Shown: positions 12,592 through 24,598 of the stretch, piece by piece
How the letters are laid out: every line of letters begins with the position of its first letter
How positions within the stretch are numbered: position 1 is the stretch's first letter
Source of the DNA: Rhizophagus sp. LPA8_4_AMF
Taxonomy: Eukaryota > Glomeromycota > Glomeromycetes > Glomerales > Glomeraceae
Reading direction: 5' to 3'
Length of the DNA: 38,971 nt
Assembly (NCBI GenBank): GCA_021464525.1
Contig: JADRCO010000292.1
Span: forward strand, 1 to 38,971
Notes under the pieces: generated by a model
Databases searched by the model: none
The model's input: the letters and a program-made list of their open reading frames with translations, nothing else
Told to the model about the DNA's origin: nothing
Translations under genes and position numbers: made by a program

Positions 12592-13527
12592 ATTATTAGT
12601 ATATGGAAGAGAAAGATACTTCAGCTCATAAATAAACTATTGTTCATAACACCTTAAATCCTGTGAAAGTATCCACAAGTAGATCTGGGCGTTAGGGTAC
12701 CGGAATAGTTCCTCCATTATCAATAATGTTTCACACACATAGATTATTAATTTGTATCACTGCTAAGAATATAAGCCATTTTTTCCAGAGCGCCCAGGTT
12801 CTTGTTTTCTTGCCATATTAAATTTACTACCCTTGAAATTTCGCGCGAATTGAAAAGTTATGAGCTGTTACTTTTCTTCATTACGTTTTATGAATAATCT
12901 AACTAATGATGAAACTAGAGAGTAGATTTCCTCCGTTCATTCAACACTTTGTATCAAATGAAATATGGTTGTTTTAGTCCATTTTTCATCACAACACAAT
13001 AATCAAGAATGAACTGCATGAATTGTATTCGCATGTAAAAGAGTTTGATAACTAAATAATTTAACGAACATAAATTTATCTCATATATTATTCCTAAGTT
13101 ATCATCAAGGCGTTGAAACTAGAGTTCCAATTGACTAGATTGTAAAATCTTACGCTATTTGCGATGCGATGTACTGTACATTATGATGCATAGATTTTTT
13201 GTGGGGAAACATACAAAATCAGATTTTACTTAATTTAGTAAATGGTATGGTAACCAAAATATCGGTAAGTCGGCGGATAGTATTTTTGCATCCGACTTAC
13301 AAACATTACCACATTGCCATATTTATTAATGATTTCCTGATTTTCAAATTTTCTAGAAATACCACAAAACAATCGTTAAAATGTTAAGTACACTTTTCAA
13401 AGATTATTATAAAAAAAGTAATTTGGACCCTTAAAAATTGTGTTACTGATTTTCAATACTCATGTTTACAAAAATGGCTGTTATCCTTTTTTAAAAATTG
13501 TTTTAAGTTTTCTTTAAAAAAAAAAAG
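12592..13527. other. Spacer between divergent kinase and Kelch loci
   Basis: No supported gene. Holds the upstream regions of the minus-strand kinase gene and the plus-strand K1. A 9-bp inverted repeat (GTAAGTCGG at 13265-13273 and CCGACTTAC at 13292-13300) could form a small hairpin. Confidence 0.5.
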
Positions 13528-15420
13528 ATGATGCATATATTTATTATATTATCATGTCAATTATTTTTCTCAGTGAATAAGTTTGTATATAGACAATTTA
13601 TACCAGAACTTCGATTAGGTCATACAGCAAATACCATTGGAAATAAAATATATTTTATAGGAGGATATAATTTTGCCAAATCTATTCCAACAAGTGAAAT
13701 TTTTTATCTTAATAAAGAAACAGATACATGGGAAGATATAAAAAGTCAAGGAATAAAATTACCATTTAAAGTAGAACATACAGCTAATATAGGAGGTATT
13801 AATCAAGATATAATATTTATTATAGGAGGATTAATAGGAGATACAAATTTATTATATCAATTTGATACTAAAACAAATATAGTAAGTATTCCAATAGTTC
13901 AAGGAAAAGTTCCAGCAAGTCGTGCATTTATGAGTTCTGTTAATTTTGAAGGAAAAATTTATGTGTTTAGTGGGCAAAATTCTGATGATATATACTTTAA
14001 TAGTTTAGATATTTTGGATACTATTAATTTAAGATGGGAAATTGGTAATTTAGTTAATGCTCCTACTCCTAGAAGTAAACATACATTAACATTAGTTAAT
14101 AATGTTATTTATTACATTGGTGATATGCAACTTAATGGAAATTACATTTCAATGAATGATGTATGTAATATTAATATATTAATAAGTTTAAGTTAATGAA
14201 TTAAATATTAAGTTTAATTTTTTATTATAGATTTATTAATGTGATATTGGCAAAAGTACATAGTCTTTAAAGGTTTGAATTTCATGTGATAATTGCTTGA
14301 TCTTGCGTATAATATCTAAAATTCAAATGTAATGATTTAAATGTTTCTAGAAAGCTACATTGGCTTTAGAAGATGTACCAGGACCTAGAGGTAGTTATTC
14401 GGCTGTATTAGGTGATTTCTATTTCTTCATCTCTTTAATTATGAATTTTTATCTAATACCATATTTATAATATATGTCATATATGTGTATGTACACTTTT
14501 TATAGTTGAAAATAAAATTTGTATATATGGAGGAATTTACTCACCTAAAGAAACAATAGCTATGTTGGATACTACCACTTTAATATGGATAATACTAATC
14601 CTAAAGTACCAAAGTTACCAAACCTTGTTTATCATACTGCTACAATGAAAGATGATTATAATATGTTTATTGCTTTTGGTAAGTTAATTTAAAAAAAAAT
14701 TATTGTTTTAAATGGATCCTTTCTAACCTTATGTATTTCTTTTTTAGGAAATGATACAGATGTACGTGTATTAAATAATAATTTTTATATGTTTAATTTT
14801 AAAAATTTCCAATGGAATATTTTTACAGTAAAAGAAATTGCAAAGACTAAAGATCCTGATATTCCAATGACACCTTCACCAACAAGTCCAACAGCTGAAA
14901 TGAAGGAATCACATAAACTTATTATTAGTTTATCTGTTGGATTAGCAATAACTGGATTAGCAATCGTAATAATTTCGGTAATAGTTTATAGACGTACAAA
15001 GAGAAATCGAGACTTTGAAAATAGAAATTTACCTGGTACTGCTACAGATAATCCTTATCCTTCCAATTTTTCTCAAAACATGGTAAGTATTTTCTAAAAA
15101 TATTAATGAGTGTAAATTCAATTTTTCATTTTCTGCTGGCATTATATCATAAATCGTACATCTCAACATTTTCTATCTTACGGCAGATTGGATACCAACA
15201 TACGCCCACAACGACACGTCAATACAATTCATCTCAACTTTGTAATCATGAAATTATACCACAGTATGCACGACAATTTCGGGAATTGCAATATGCACAA
15301 CAATCAACTCAATTTCGAGAACAAACTGATCATGAATTTATACCGCAGTACACACATCCACAAATAATATCACCACCACAAGAAAGAAATCTAGGAAGTG
15401 AACGCCCTCCATATTATTAA
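13528..15420 (+). pseudogene. K1: membrane Kelch protein, broken copy
   Basis: Exons by comparison with K2-K6: 13528-14160, 14231-14272, 14351-14411, 14506-14678, 14748-15082, 15187-15420. Encodes an N-terminal hydrophobic segment, kelch blades (for example KIYFIGGYNF, DIIFIIGG), a transmembrane helix (about LIISLSVGLAITGLAIVIIS) and basic YRRTKR. Exon 2 carries TAA (14237-14239) and TAG (14261-14263). Exon 4 is 173 nt where a multiple of three is needed; the frame breaks just after TGG at 14586-14588 and meets TGA at 14646-14648. Skipping exon 2 keeps frame, but the exon 4 shift remains. Unlike its sisters it has an extra tail intron (15083-15186); the tail is Gln/Tyr-rich with two IPQY units and ends in a PPYY (PPxY) motif. 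Exon 1 and the tail are still open, so decay is recent, or a shortened secreted piece is made. It also lacks the NGQ signal-cleavage motif of the others. The second Met (13531) is an equal start choice. Confidence 0.8.
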
Positions 15421-16506
15421 AACCATTCTTTGATTTATTAAAATAATATAATGAATTGTTGCTTTAAAGATGATAGCATTTCTTTTTTATCAAATATTTA
15501 TCAATATATAGCCTTGTAAAAATATCTGAATACTCTTAATTTATATGTATAAATAAAAATCAATTGTGTAACAACCATGAAAATATCCGGGGTACTATTG
15601 CCAGTGAATTTTATTTTTGAACGACTTAACTGTTCCAAAAAAAGATGATTTAATAATTAAATTACGCAATGAATGTGTAACCATATTACAATTTTATTTG
15701 TATTAACTCCCTAGATAGATGCGATTGTTTGCAGCATAAATATAGTTAAAAGAAATTTTAGTTACAATACACGTCATTTATAACAACGTGAAATTTGATT
15801 TTATTATAATGGAAAAGAATTTTGGAAAAAATTTCACCACTGCAGAATCATCTTTTTTTGTCATGAAAAGCTAGTTCAAATTTGTTAGTTAAGCTGATAA
15901 TATATGTTTCATATATAAAGTCATCAGAAAGAGTGACAATATTTTTTACTTTCCGTAGTGTAGGATTAGGATAGCAATGATTATCTGTAATGATGAAGTT
16001 ATGATAACGGATAAACGTATAATAAATATTCGAAAAATAAATATTTTAATTCCAAAAAAATTTATTGTTTCAATTGTTTGTCTCTAACCTTAAATTACAA
16101 TAATTGAATATCAAATTCCGTTTAGTTAAACGGATATAAACTCTAAATTGTACCAATAAATTTTCGGATATTCCGGGTTAGTACAATAAATATGATTTTT
16201 ATTTAAGGTTGCATTTGCATTCAAAATTATGTTTATTTAGAACTTTGTGATACTTAGTAAAATAATGAACAAATCTATTAGGTACAATTTATTATTGATT
16301 TTTATGTAAATGCGATTAATAATTTAAGCCGGACACAGAACAATTGCTATTTCAGTAGATTATCTTTTGTTATGCAAGAATTTTCTTTGAAACGAATCAC
16401 GATGGATGTACAAATTCTCCTTTTCTACCATAATTTATAAAGGATGTAAATCTTTTTCGGTTTTTTTTTTAAAAAAAAAGTTTAAAAGAGTACTTTTAGT
16501 CAAAAA
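15421..16506. other. Spacer K1-K2; start of the K2 duplication unit
   Basis: No gene. From about 15560 it is homologous to the region from about 19560 upstream of K3 (shared words such as ATATCCGGGGTACTAT and, later, ACACAGAACAATT and GATGTACAAATTCT-like blocks). Ends in a T-run/A-run pair just before the K2 start. Confidence 0.7.
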
Positions 16507-18496
16507 ATGGGTTGTAAAAATTTAAACCATCATTTGATGTTAGTTTTATTAATTCAATTATTTCCTTTGCTTCCATTATTTGTAAATGGACAATATACAC
16601 CAGGACCCCGAATAAGTCACACGGCAACTCTCGTCGGAGATAAAATATATTTTATAGGAGGATATAATTTTTCAAATACACCTGAAGAAAGTGATATATT
16701 TTATTATAATGGAACAGCATGGGTAGAAGTGAATAGTCAAGTTAATGGTCAAGATGCAGATATGCCACTTCAACTTGGACATACAGCTAATATAGGAGGA
16801 CCTCATCAAGATTTGATATTTATTATAGCAGGAGGATCACGATATTCGACAATATATCAACTTGATACTAAGACAAATAAAATTATTTCACTAGTAATTC
16901 TAGGAGCTACTCCAATTAGGAATAACTTAGCATTTATGAGTTCTGTTATTCATAAAGGGATAATTTATTTGTTTGGTGGAATAGAAATAGATGAAGCTGG
17001 TTTATTTCATTTTTATGATAGTCATATTACGTTTAATACTATTGACAAGGGATGGCAAGATGGTAGCTTAGTTGATGCTCCTCCTCCCAGATATTTCCAT
17101 ACAGCAACATTAGTTAGTGAAATTATATATTATATTGGTGGTATACAAATGAATAATATTTATGCTCCAATGTTAAAGGTATGTAAGATTATAGATAATT
17201 AAAGTTATATAAAGTATGAGAATTATATTAATAAGTTGAATTTATTATTTTAGATTTATCTATATAGTACTAAATCAAATACATGGTCTTCTGAGGTCAG
17301 TTAATTAAAATTGTTTCTTTGGATATCACGTGGTATCTAATACGTTAATAACTCTAGACAACTAAAGGAAATACTCCAGGACGTAGAGCTGGCCATTCAG
17401 CTGTTTTAGGTGATTTTCTCCTTTAAATTTAAAAAAATATTTTGGTTTATTTATTTAATTATTTTTTATTTATAGTTGAAGAAGGCAAAATTTGTATATT
17501 TGGGGGAACTTTCAATAATTTATCACCTACAGAATCAATCGTTATGTTGGATACTGGCAACTTAGAATGGTCAATACCACATTTTAAAAATCCCAAGAAA
17601 CCAAATTTACCAAACCTAGTTTATCATACTGCCACATTAGTAGATAAGCGTATGTTCGTTGCTTTCGGTAAGCTAAATTTTTTTTAAAATACTTTCAATG
17701 TAAATTCATCTCACGTGACTTTAATTATTTAGGAAGTGATGTGGATAGTGTGGCCAATGGATATAAAGGATTAAATAATAATTTTTATATATTTGACTTT
17801 AATAATTATACATGGTACATTGCAACAGCAGATGAACTTATTAATCCATCTGCTAATATCCCAAAATTATTTTCTTTCAGTAGTCCAGAAATATCATCGA
17901 ATAAACCAGCAATTATTGGTTTATCAGTTGGAATAGTGCTAGGTGTATTAGCAATAGTCGGGATATTAGTATTTGTATATTATAGACGTAAGAAAAATCA
18001 AAGTAAAGGAGATATCGGTTATCCAGCAGATGATTCAAATATTTCTTATGATAAATTTTCATTCAGTCAACGATCAACTTTATATTCAAGCCAACCATCA
18101 ATGCAATATCAATCTACAAATCAACATCAACAATTTACACCAGAACAACGTATCTCAATTAGTAATAATTTAACTAAGCCTCAAGGAAATCTCGGTCAAG
18201 AATATTCTATTTTACCAATTCCATCAGATGCTGATAGATTTTCTAATCATTCTTTTAATTATTATCCCGGAAATGGAACCGATCCTCATTCTCAAAGAAG
18301 TGAAGCTCCTCCCCCCCCTCCTCCTTCAACTGATCCTCATTCTCAAAGAAGTGAAGCTCCTCTCCCCCCTCCCCCTTCAACTGATTCTCATTCTCAAGGA
18401 AATGAAGCTCCTCTCCCCCTTCCTCCTTTAACTGATTCTCATTCTCAAGGAAGTGAAGCTCCTCTCCCCCCTCCCCCTCCCTCCAAGACTCCATAA
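16507..18496 (+). CDS. K2: single-pass membrane Kelch protein with expanded Pro-rich tail
   Basis: Unnamed Kelch family member. Exons: 16507-17178, 17254-17295, 17358-17409, 17476-17667, 17733-18496; 573 residues. Signal peptide ends near VNG-Q (about residue 28). Six kelch blades follow, with motifs such as KIYFIGGYNF, LIFIIAGG, IIYLFGG, IIYYIGG, KICIFGG and YHTATLVD..MFVAFG. The transmembrane helix is about 378-402 (GLSVG near its start), then YRRKK. The tail is Ser/Gln/Asn-rich, has QEYSILP and NYYPG, and ends with four 17-residue Pro-rich units. The predicted place is the plasma membrane or an endomembrane with the propeller outside/lumenal and the tail in the cytosol. Kelch propellers bind proteins or glycans; the ligand is unknown. 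Closest relative is K3. The model is supported by the shared exon phases across the array. Confidence 0.88.
17322..17337. promoter_or_regulatory. CACGTG palindrome inside K2 intron 2
   Basis: GATATCACGTGGTATC is nearly self-complementary and lies in the intron before exon 3; K3 has a perfect 16-bp version at the same place. CACGTG is the E-box core bound by bHLH factors, but the role here is unproven. Confidence 0.3.
18278..18481 (+). repeat. Four 51-bp tandem units in K2 tail
   Basis: Each unit encodes 17 residues of the type TDPHSQRSEAPPPPPPS. Units 3 and 4 carry DSHSQG in place of DPHSQR. K3 holds a single related unit (TYPYTQGSETPPPPPP) at its C-terminus, so K2 gained copies. The C-rich strand also creates a meaningless antisense ORF. 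Confidence 0.92.
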
Positions 18497-20332
18497 ACTT
18501 CAACATCACAACATGTGTTAATGTAATAATAATAAGTCTTTACGTACTATTTATTAAACTTCATAATGGACAATTACTGCTTTAAGTAATCAAATAATCT
18601 TTATAATATTAAATGTTATCTATATTATTATAATTCTATTTTCATTAATTGGTCGGTCACTTTCAAACATTAAGCATCTTAGTATAATACTTTACTTTTG
18701 GTATTGTAGTTTTTATGGTTCATTACAGTGTAAAATTTTATTGTAAACACTTCCACAAAATAATAATATACTTTATTTTGATTTACCCGTACTGGTGGTA
18801 CGATACAAAAGATATTAATTTCCGAATTGTGTAATTATTTTTATAAAGAATTTCCATTTAAAAAAATTCCCGAAATGTTGATCGCTTAAACAAACTCGAT
18901 GATATATCTGATATGAATTATAATCATGTGACATTAATACGACATTTTTCATGAAAGTGAAGAAAGAAATTTTTTCTTATTCGTGTAAATACTGTATTTT
19001 CTGTATTTTACTAGGATTTTCGATTATTTCGCTTTTTTTTATTTATTTACTTTTTTATTTATAGTTGATGACAATATAGAAGATAAAATTAACTTTGTAC
19101 ATTTGCCTACAGTGAATTTTATCTAAAAATATTAAAAATACGAGTTAGTACTTAGTAGTTAATACTTTTCGAAAAATATTCTTGATCTTGAGACATTACT
19201 CAATTGACGTAAATTACACGACACACATCCAAAGCTCTTGAAATGGAAATTTAAACTAAAGGTATTGAGTTCAATTAATAAATTGGATAATTAACCTAAT
19301 GAGCCATTTTGACACATTTTTACAAAAATGAAAATCTTGAACAGCAATTCATGCACAATTACATATCAAATGAAAAAAAAAGTCATCATACCTCACAATA
19401 TGTTGTTGTGCATGATTATGAACTACTCCAGTAAAAATTCTCACTTTCACATAACTTTTTAGCCGGAGTTATGGCATTACTGTGGTGTTATGTGCACTAC
19501 GTAACAGATGAGCCGTGTCACCGACTTATGTATCCTCTATGTAAAACACATCCCTTAAGGTTTAAAGATCAATTGTGTAACCACATTGTGAAATATCCGG
19601 GGTACTATCGCTAGTACTTTGCTGGTATACCGACAATTCTAACCATATTAAAATTTATTTGTTATTAATAATTTGTAATTTAAATGTTGTGCTATAAACA
19701 TTAATTACGAATGCATAACTTTTCTATTGAATTTAAACTTTTATGAGAATAAAACAAAGATGGCTAAGTTTGTACATAAACATACTTAAAAAATCAACTT
19801 CCAAAATTTATCATATAATGAGAGATTCCGTTTGTTCTATTTTTAGCGCGATCACGAAACGAAGTACGACATATATATGTCATACGCACAATTATTTTGA
19901 ATTCGAAAAGAATTCAAAATTTAAACATTTTCGAAGGTAAAAAAATTTTGACACTAAGGAATCCGGATAAACGTATAAGAGATATCCGAAGTACTGTTCT
20001 CAACCATTAACTTAATATTAAATTTTCGCGGATATTAACGTTTAAAATCAGTTGTGTTATTTAGCATCTTATGTTGCCTAAAATAAATACCAACGATGTT
20101 TTCTAAATTTAAATTTATTATTTATATGGTCAAGCGTACACAGAACAATTTTTACTTTAGCGAATGACCTTTTTTTATGCAAGATTGTTTTTGAAACCGG
20201 AGCACGCTGGGTGTACAAATTCTATAATTCCATAAATTCATAAAAAAAGATGCAATCCTTTTTTTTCAGGATTTTCAACTTTTTTTTCTTTTTTTTTTTT
20301 GAAAAAGAGTTTAAAAGTATATTTTTACGAAA
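18497..20332. other. Spacer K2-K3, carries duplication junction
   Basis: No gene. The part at about 18770-18990 matches the K3 downstream flank at about 22730-22880 (ACGATACAA, AATTTCCGAATT, GAATTTCCAT-A-TAAAAAAAT-CCGAAA). The part from about 19560 matches the K2 upstream flank from about 15560. The unit boundary therefore lies near 19000-19560. A short ORF at 19743-19940 has no protein character. Confidence 0.65.
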
Positions 20333-22304
20333 ATGGGGTACAAGATTTTAAATCATAATTTGATGTTAATTTTATTAATACAATTGTTTCTTTGGGTTAC
20401 AGTTATAAATGGACAATTTATGCCAGGACCACGAGTAGGTCACACAGCAAATATCGTTGGAGGTAAAATATATATTATAGGAGGATACAATTTCTCTGGT
20501 AATCATGCAACAAGTGATGTATTTTATTTGAGTGGAAATCCATTAATATGGACAGATTTAAATAGTCAAGGTGTAAATATTCCATTTAAAAATGGGCATT
20601 CAGCTAATGTAGGAGGACCTAATCAAGATATAATATTTATTATAGGAGGTCCACAATTACAAAATATAAATTCAGTATATCAGTTTGATACTAAAACAAA
20701 TAAATTAAATGCGCCAATAACTCTAGGAAATGCTCCAGATCTAGGTCGTTTGTTTATGGTTTCCGTTATTAATGGAGGAAAAATTTATTTATTTGGTGGA
20801 AACGATGTTAATAATGCAGATTTATTGTTTAATAATCTATATATTTTTGATACTATTAATTTGAATTGGTATGTTGGTAGCATAATTAATGCTCCTCCTC
20901 CAACAAAAAAGCTTACAGCAACATTAGTTAATGGAGTTATATATTATATTGGTGGTGTGCAAGTGAATAATTTTCACACTCCAATGACCGACGTAGGATA
21001 TTATATAATTATGTTATTATGTTATCCACACATTTATAAAGTATGAGTATATTAATAAGTTTAATTTATTATTATAGATTTACCAATATGACACTGTCAC
21101 GAATATATGGTCTTTAAAGGTAAGTCAAAAATTAATATTGTACTATCATTTTTGAATATCACGTGATATTTAATTCGTTAATAATTCTAGATAGCCACGT
21201 TGACTCTAGGAGGTGCGCCAGGACCTAGATTTGGCCATACGGCTGTTTTAGGTGATTTATTCTTTAAATTTTAAACTTTTTTATTTTATTTTATTTACTT
21301 AAATATTTTTATTTATCGTTATATAGTTGGTGCCAAAATTTGTATATTTGGAGGAATTTACCTTAATTCTCAATCACCTAAAGAACCAATCGCCATGCTA
21401 GATGTTACCACTTTAGAATGGACAATACCACAATTTAATAATCCCAATCTACCGATTTTACCAAACCTTGTTTATCATACTGCCACACAAATAGAGCATC
21501 TTATGTTCGTCGCTTTCGGTAAGTTATGAATACAGTATCTTCAAAAATTTTTCAACATAATTTTATCTCACATGGCTTCAATTTTATTTTATTTTAGGAA
21601 ATGACACAAATGTACCGAACAATGATTTTAACGGATTAAATAATGATTTTTATATATTTGACTTTAATAAATTTCAATGGTCTAAAGTAGCACCAACAGA
21701 ATTTGTTCAACCTAGTCCTAAGACTCCAATTTCTAGTTCGACTAGTCCTAAGACTCCTACTGGTGCAACTAGTCCTCCAACGTTACCACTTCCGTCAAAA
21801 TCAACAGTTACTCCAACAGTTCCAACAAATCCTCTCAATCCGAAGGCTGATGATCAATCTTCGAATAAACCAGTAATTGTTGGTTTATCAGTTGGAATAA
21901 TACTAGTTGGGTCAGCAGCGATCGGAGCATTATTATTAGTATTTTATAGACGTAGGAAAAGAAAAGAATTCGATGATACAAGTACTTCTAATGGTCAAAT
22001 TCCATTCAATCAACTCGATCAACGCGATCAACGATCAACTTTATATTCAAACGCACCAGCAGCACAATATCAATTTCCAAATCAATATCAACAATTTACA
22101 CCACAACAACGTATCTCAGATTTTAATAATTTTAATAATTTAACTCAACCTCAAGGATATTCTGGTCAAGATTCTATTTTACAAATTCCATCAGATGGAG
22201 ATAGATATTCCAATCATTCTTCAAATTATTATCCGGGAAGTGAAACTTATCCTTATACTCAAGGAAGTGAAACTCCTCCTCCACCACCACCAAAGTTTCC
22301 ATAA
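20333..22304 (+). CDS. K3: single-pass membrane Kelch protein
   Basis: Exons: 20333-20992, 21078-21119, 21191-21251, 21327-21518, 21598-22304; 553 residues. The signal peptide ends at about ING-Q (residue 27). Six blades follow: KIYIIGGYNF, IIFIIGGP, KIYLFGG, VIYYIGG, KICIFGG and the last YHTATQIE..MFVAFG. A Pro/Ser/Thr-rich stalk of about 60 residues has repeated SPKTP and precedes the transmembrane helix (about 411-434, GLSVG) and a strongly basic YRRRKRK. The cytosolic tail has Gln-rich runs, SNYYPGSET and a terminal poly-Pro. The first donor is GTAGGA, weaker than in sister genes but at the homologous place. It is the sister of K2; the stalk suggests O-glycosylation, as in other fungal surface proteins (inference). 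Confidence 0.88.
21155..21170. promoter_or_regulatory. Perfect 16-bp CACGTG palindrome inside K3 intron 2
   Basis: AATATCACGTGATATT equals its own reverse complement. Kept in K2 with small changes, unusual for intron sequence. Could be an intronic E-box, an RNA hairpin, or chance carry-over from recent duplication. Confidence 0.35.
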
Positions 22305-23749
22305 ACTATCAAACATGTATATATTATATTAATTGTAATATTTAATATCTAATTATAATGAATGATTATTGCTTTAAATAATCTTTATAATATGATATGA
22401 TATCTATATAATTTAATTATCGGTGTAATTATAAAAATTTTTGTATCAATGTCACGTTTAAATTGTCTTATATAAAATACTAAATAAATACGATATGATA
22501 TCAATATTAGTTTGTGTATTACATATATAATAATTTTTCTTTGCATTTCCGTTGAGAAACGACGAGTTTATACTACTACTTTTTTATTTTTGTTACAAGT
22601 GTTTTTTTGTGGTTTTATTATAGTGTGGTACAGAAAAAAAAATTTCTATTGTTCAAATTAAGTATTTCACAAAAATTAAAAAAATTTCCCGTCAGGCAAT
22701 TTAGAATAAAAACTAGAAATTTGATGGATTTTATTTACGATACAAGAATATTAAATTTCCGAATTTAGTTACTAGAATTTCCATATAAAAAAATTTCCGA
22801 AAATGTCGTAAAAATCTCGGTTATACAACTGATAAAAAAAAAAGAACATTTACTATGAAGGTGAAGAAAAGAATTTCTCTTGGATATACAGTGTGACCTA
22901 GTCGCGGTTCAAGAACAAAACTTTGGTACATAGATGACTTCTGTAAACCGAAATTTTTCTATGTACTGAAGTCCATAAGTAAAATTCGGTATAATGAAAA
23001 ATCATAACTGTAGATTGCAAACTAAGAATTACAAGACAATTGAATTTTACTTTTAGATCCTAAATTTTTTATTAGCATTGATGAAGTTAATTGGCCAATT
23101 TTTATTTTTCAATCAAGAAATTATTCAAGACAACAGAATTATTTTAAAAAAATCTTTAAATGAATCTACAACTTTAAAATTATTAAACGGCCTATCGATA
23201 AAATTCAATAATTCTAATGAGATATTTTTGTTTTATAAATCATTTATTTATAATAATAATCGGATAATAACTAAATTTACCGAGAATTTTTTTTTATTGT
23301 ATACTAATAAACTAATTTTGTGCATTTATATCTAACATAAAGGAATGCTAAGAGATAATTTTTACCATTGGAGAAATCACGTGTTAATTACCATACTCCA
23401 GAAATTAATTAATTCGTCAAATGTAATGATAAATTTTTGAATACGAAAAAGAATAATTATAATAATTACTTTTAACATAGGAAAGTTTAAATTATGTAAA
23501 ATGACATCTAATAATTGTTAAAATCAGCGATGACACATATATTTGGATTATCAAGTTTCCCATACGGTGTATACCCTCCTGCGATTGATAAACCATATAC
23601 TACCTCGCATATCTCATATCATCATCTCTGATACTTTGTGGCATTGGATTTATGCGATCCAATCCAAATCTAATCCAATTGAATTTATTGAACGGAGGGT
23701 GACAACTTTTTGAGGAGGGTAAAAGAAAATTGGATCGACCTCCTATCAC
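22305..23749. other. Spacer after K3
   Basis: No gene. Up to about 22880 it is the K3 copy of the K2 downstream flank. An ORF at 23078-23335 is Asn/Ile/Leu-rich low complexity with no features. At 23645-23690 GGATT/AATCC words recur, related to the 9266-9740 region. Confidence 0.5.
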
Positions 23750-23860
23750 TTAATCGTTATGTTGGATATATCATCTTAGCATGATCAATATAACTTAAAC
23801 CTTGTTTATAATGCAAACGCATTATTAATAGATAAAAATATCTTGTTTTCATTTTCGGTA
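23750..23860 (+). pseudogene. Relic of Kelch exon 4 upstream of K4
   Basis: Aligns by eye with K2 exon 4: TTAATCGTTATGTTGGATA, a damaged middle with ATGATCAATA, AACCTTGTTTATAATGC (for CTAGTTTATCATACTGC), TTAATAGATAAAAATAT, then TTTCGGTAATCTCAC, the exon end plus donor. Short deletions and substitutions break the frame. It is a remnant of a dead array member. Confidence 0.75.
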
Positions 23861-24598
23861 ATCTCACACGAATTTGCCAGGGGTGCATGATTTTTAATTG
23901 AAATAGCGTTAGTTAATTAATATTAGTAATAATTCAGTCGTCCGGATGATCTGATAACTATACAAATTTAACAATTTCATCACAATACCAATTTATGGAT
24001 TCATAACTATACCTCAAGGATATATTCCAGTCAATTTTAATATTCTTATTATTACTTCTCATTGAATTGGGTAAACATCTTCAAAGATTATTTATAAGAA
24101 ATTTTACTATCCTACAATTTTTTATTCGTAGTACAAAGAAAATTCTAAATGTATAAATAACTTTAAATCGATCATTTTTTTCCACCCGACAATCTTATAA
24201 AAAAAAGGGGGGAATAATCTGTGTTTATGTGTTTATAAAAATAGGCAAAAAAAACCAGATCATATAGAAATTGCCTGATTTGTTTGACGAGACAAATTAC
24301 AAAGGATAAAAATTTCCTTTTTAAAATGATGTCGATCATCGGCTAAAAAATTTTGGGACAAAACCGATTATTTGTTGTAAAAAGTCTCGGATACATCCTT
24401 ATATTAAATATATCAATACACCCGAAATTAACACGACATTTAACACGAACGAGAAGTAGAGAAAATCTCTTTGATTGTACAAATATTCCTGATTCAATTA
24501 AAAGTGCGTATTTTCCTTTTTTTCAAGATTTTTAACTTTTTTTTTTTTCAAAAAAAAAGGTTGAAAAAAAGATTTAAATTTTTAAAAAAAAATTCAAA
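23861..24598. other. K4 upstream flank, duplicated before K5
   Basis: No gene. Blocks shared with about 27340-28116: GATTTTTAATTGAAATAGC, TTGCCTGATTTGTTTGACGA, ACAAATTACAAAGGATAAAA, GATGTCGATCAT, AATTAACACGACATTTAA. Ends in a T-run/A-run pair before ATG. This shared sequence is where common control elements of K4 and K5 should be sought. Confidence 0.7.

Noticed and set aside
13265-13300. 9-bp hairpin before K1
   Set aside because: Short stem, no repeats elsewhere in the window; likely chance.
18255-18509. 84-residue antisense ORF over the K2 tail repeat
   Set aside because: Direct by-product of the Pro-rich tandem repeat on the plus strand; repetitive Glu-rich peptide with no independent support.
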